Source: JBEVEP01 sp040512755 (GTDB taxonomy: Bacteria > Pseudomonadota > Alphaproteobacteria > Rhizobiales > Rhizobiaceae). Taken from it: DNA of 24,267 nt. The stretch covers positions 1 through 24,267 of the forward strand of contig JBEVEP010000018.1 in the NCBI GenBank assembly GCA_040512755.1, in the 5' to 3' direction. Each line of letters opens with the position of its first letter. Position 1 is the first letter of the stretch. The notes beneath the pieces were generated by a model that ran no database searches, was not told the origin of the DNA, and saw nothing but the letters and a program-made list of their open reading frames with translations. Below, piece after piece: positions 22,667-24,267 of this stretch. Position numbers and translations under genes: made by a program.

Positions 22667-22899
22667 TTTGTTTGAAGCTGCGCCTGAAGTGTCAGCTGGA
22701 GAGTGGCCCGTTGCAGATCGGGACGCCTTGAGGTTTCTGCCGTGGAGACCGGTCCCTCGTCTAACCAGTTGTAAGTGAGAGATGGAGCTGCCTCTGGTAG
22801 GCTGTTTCGACTTCGTCCGCGTCTGGGGAAGCGTGAAGGTTGGTTGTCATGACCTTCTTCAGGATGTTTGAATGGCTGTCCCGCTGTAGGAGAACCGTC

Positions 22900-23049
22900 A
22901 TGAAGCAACTCCTCGCGCTTGCTGTACTCGCAGGTTTATTTACTTCGGCTGGCTGCCAATCTGGCATGGATCATGGGGGGATCGCCGCATCCGGTGGTTG
23001 CCTCCACTCGCACTCAACGAAGCTAGGATCGAGCGGCTACTGCAGGTGA
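22900..23049 (+). CDS. Small lipoprotein-like, Cys- and His-containing protein (49 aa)
   Basis: Starts MKQLLALAVLAGLFTSAGCQ at 22900 with AGGAG about 8 bases upstream; the open frame reaches back to 22840 but without a better start. A typical signal peptide of about 18 residues ends in S-A-G-Cys19; the -3 residue is Ser rather than Leu, so it is a weak lipobox, and signal peptidase I cleavage is an alternative. The mature part of about 30 residues is Gly/Ser/His-rich with two further cysteines (GGCLHSHS; SGYCR) and an MDHGG motif, possible metal ligands. It lies 90 bases before arsR on the same strand. No family is recognised; compare the lipoprotein-like gene at 1688-1831. Confidence 0.65.
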   Translation: MKQLLALAVLAGLFTSAGCQSGMDHGGIAASGGCLHSHSTKLGSSGYCR

Positions 23050-23139
23050 GGCTTTAGATCGGAGATCCGCGCCGCCTCCTGTCACATCAACGTCATCTGT
23101 TGCATCCATAAACACTGACGATTCTGGAATATTGGATAG

Positions 23140-23472
23140 ATGGACAAGAAATCGGCGCTCGCGGCGCTTGCAGCACTTGGTCAGGACACACGGCTGGAGG
23201 TGTTCCGACTGCTCGTGAAGGCGGGTAGCAAAGGCATTCCGGCCGGTGGGGTCGCATCACGATTGGGCACGGTGCCGAACACGATGTCCGCGCACCTCAA
23301 GGTGCTCGAGCATGCAGGACTGGTGCGGGCCGAGCGCGACGGCCGGATCGTCCGCTACGTCGCCGACATGAGCGGATTCCGCGACCTTCTGGCTTACCTG
23401 ATGGAAGACTGCTGTAACGGCTCGCCGGAACTTTGCCGCCCGGTCATCGATGCCGTCACCTGTGATTGTTAG
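23140..23472 (+). CDS. arsR: ArsR-family metalloid-responsive repressor
   Basis: 110 residues, a winged helix-turn-helix: LAALGQDTRLEVFRLLVKAG (first helices), PNTMSAHLKVLEHAGLVRAERDG (recognition helix and wing, 46-68) and VRYVAD. The classical CVC metal site in helix 3 (as in E. coli plasmid R773 ArsR) is absent; instead Cys91-Cys92, Cys99, Cys108 and Cys110 lie at the C-terminus, similar to the Acidithiobacillus-type ArsR that binds As(III) with C-terminal cysteines. It presumably represses the operon arsR-arsC-aquaglyceroporin and is released by arsenite. The arsC start lies 14 bases after its stop. GGAT precedes ATG closely; no operator palindrome was identified. Confidence 0.92.
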   Translation: MDKKSALAALAALGQDTRLEVFRLLVKAGSKGIPAGGVASRLGTVPNTMSAHLKVLEHAGLVRAERDGRIVRYVADMSGFRDLLAYLMEDCCNGSPELCRPVIDAVTCDC

Positions 23473-23486
23473 GGGAGGAAGTCGCC

Positions 23487-23996
23487 GTGAGCGAACACGT
23501 CTTCAATGTTCTGTTCCTGTGCACCGGAAATTCCGCCCGATCCATCATAGCCGAGGCCATCCTCAACCGGGTCGGCAAAGGCCGGTTCATTGCCTATTCG
23601 GCGGGTTCGCAGCCGAAGGGAACGGTGCATCCTTACGCGCTCCAGCTTCTGAAGACGATGAACCACGATACATCATTCGCCCGGTCGAAGAGTTGGGACG
23701 AGTTCGCCAACCCCGACGCGCCCGAGATGGATTTCGTCTTTACGGTTTGCGACAGCGCAGCCGCAGAAGCGTGCCCTGTCTGGCCCGGCCAGCCGATGAC
23801 GGCGCTTTGGGGCGTGCCCGACCCGGCTGCCGTCGAAGGGACGGACGCCGAGAAGCATTTGGCTTTCGCCGACACGTATCGGATGATGAACAATCGCATC
23901 TCGGTCTTCACAAGCCTGCCGCTTGCCTCGCTCGATCGCCTGGCCTTGCAGAAGCGGCTGGACGAGATCGGCCGCACATTGCCGAAGGCGGGCTGA
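23487..23996 (+). CDS. arsC: Arsenate reductase, low-molecular-weight phosphatase type
   Basis: 169 residues. The P-loop is CTGNSARS with Cys12 and Arg18 (CX5R), and the acid Asp112 is in WGVPDPA. Cys88 (FTVCDS) and Cys96 (EACPVWPG) fit the redox pair of the thioredoxin-coupled class (B. subtilis/S. aureus type), with one extra residue between them. It reduces arsenate to arsenite. GTG at 23487 is chosen as the start because GGAGG lies 8 bases upstream and the family begins there; TTG-type extension to 23466 is unlikely. The length is some 25-30 residues more than the B. subtilis enzyme, with an added C-terminal helix (LALQKRLDEIGRTLPKAG), common in rhizobia. Confidence 0.93.
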   Translation: MSEHVFNVLFLCTGNSARSIIAEAILNRVGKGRFIAYSAGSQPKGTVHPYALQLLKTMNHDTSFARSKSWDEFANPDAPEMDFVFTVCDSAAAEACPVWPGQPMTALWGVPDPAAVEGTDAEKHLAFADTYRMMNNRISVFTSLPLASLDRLALQKRLDEIGRTLPKAG

Positions 23997-23999
23997 CGC

Positions 24000-24267
24000 G
24001 TGACCTTTGACCTCTTGCGGCGACTTACAGCAGAAGCGCTGGGCACGGGGTTGCTGGTGGCAACCGTCGTCGGTTCCGGCATCCTGGCCGACAAGCTCAC
24101 CGACGACACTGCGCTTGCATTGCTCGGCAACACCCTGCCAACCGGGGCAATCCTGGTGGTCTTGATCACGCTTCTCGGGCCGATTTCGGGTGCGCATTTC
24201 AATCCGGCGGTGACGATGGTCTTCGCGCTTCGCCGCGAGATCCAGGCACACGAGGCGCTCGCTTATG
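24000..24267 (+). CDS. aqpS: MIP-family aquaglyceroporin (AqpS-like), N-terminal part
   Basis: Begins with GTG at 24000, three bases after the arsC stop, and runs off the window after 89 codons. The first transmembrane helix (LTAEALGTGLLVATVVGSGI) and the second (GAILVVLITLLGP) are visible, followed by SGAHFNPAVT with the first NPA motif of the channel. In Sinorhizobium meliloti, AqpS in the ars operon lets arsenite, formed by ArsC, leave the cell down its gradient; location next to arsC here suggests the same role. The second NPA motif and the C-terminus are outside the window. Confidence 0.92.
   Translation, partial: MTFDLLRRLTAEALGTGLLVATVVGSGILADKLTDDTALALLGNTLPTGAILVVLITLLGPISGAHFNPAVTMVFALRREIQAHEALAY

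Noticed and set aside
22667..22899. tRNA gene after hupB, as often found in Rhizobiales
   Set aside because: No T-loop GGTTCGAATCC-type sequence or cloverleaf stems were found on either strand in this gap.

Overview
The window looks like chromosomal DNA of an alphaproteobacterium of the order Hyphomicrobiales (Rhizobiales), most likely a Mesorhizobium-like member of the Phyllobacteriaceae. This is an inference from GC-rich codon use, the rhizobial intergenic palindromes, the gene sets (rplM-rpsI, argC-speB, clpP-clpX-lon-hupB, arsR-arsC-aquaglyceroporin) and a Pho box of alphaproteobacterial form. It was not confirmed by any search. Most of the window is core or conserved accessory chromosome, with no integrase, transposase or CRISPR array.

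Left part (1-3.9 kb): on the minus strand lie the start of a NarL-type response regulator and its membrane-bound NarX-type histidine kinase, overlapping by ATGA. Upstream of them are a 47-residue lipoprotein-like gene not called by simple ORF length, an unknown 104-residue gene, a small cysteine-containing protein bracketed by inverted intergenic repeats, tRNA-Pro(GGG), and an ABM-type monooxygenase-like protein.

Middle left (3.9-10.3 kb): a polysaccharide co-polymerase (Wzz/ExoP type) that appears to have lost its periplasmic coiled-coil and has a degenerate C-terminal kinase; a DUF2842 protein; heme A synthase (ctaA); argC and speB (arginine and agmatine metabolism) on the minus strand; and, divergent from speB, a secreted glycerophosphodiester phosphodiesterase preceded by a good Pho box.

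Middle right (10.3-17.1 kb): the rplM-rpsI ribosomal operon with a near-consensus promoter, a structured leader and a terminator; a PaaI-type thioesterase; then a plus-strand run of an ECHDC3-like enoyl-CoA hydratase homologue, a VOC protein, a CoA-binding protein, an O-acetylhomoserine sulfhydrylase (metY-like) and a cupin. A 140-bp near-perfect palindrome separates this run from a convergent cytochrome P450.

Right part (17.1-24.3 kb): the protein quality-control block clpP, clpX, lon, followed by the HU gene hupB, with heat-shock-type promoter candidates before clpP and lon and clear terminators after lon and hupB. Next come a second small cysteine-containing lipoprotein-like gene and an arsenic resistance operon: arsR with C-terminal cysteines, thioredoxin-type arsC, and the start of an aquaglyceroporin cut by the window end.

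I found no obviously new multi-gene defence or mobile system. The most unusual items are the shortened polysaccharide co-polymerase, the Pho-box-controlled phosphodiesterase, two short Cys-containing lipoprotein candidates, an enoyl-CoA hydratase fold protein without its catalytic glutamates, and the intergenic repeat families.
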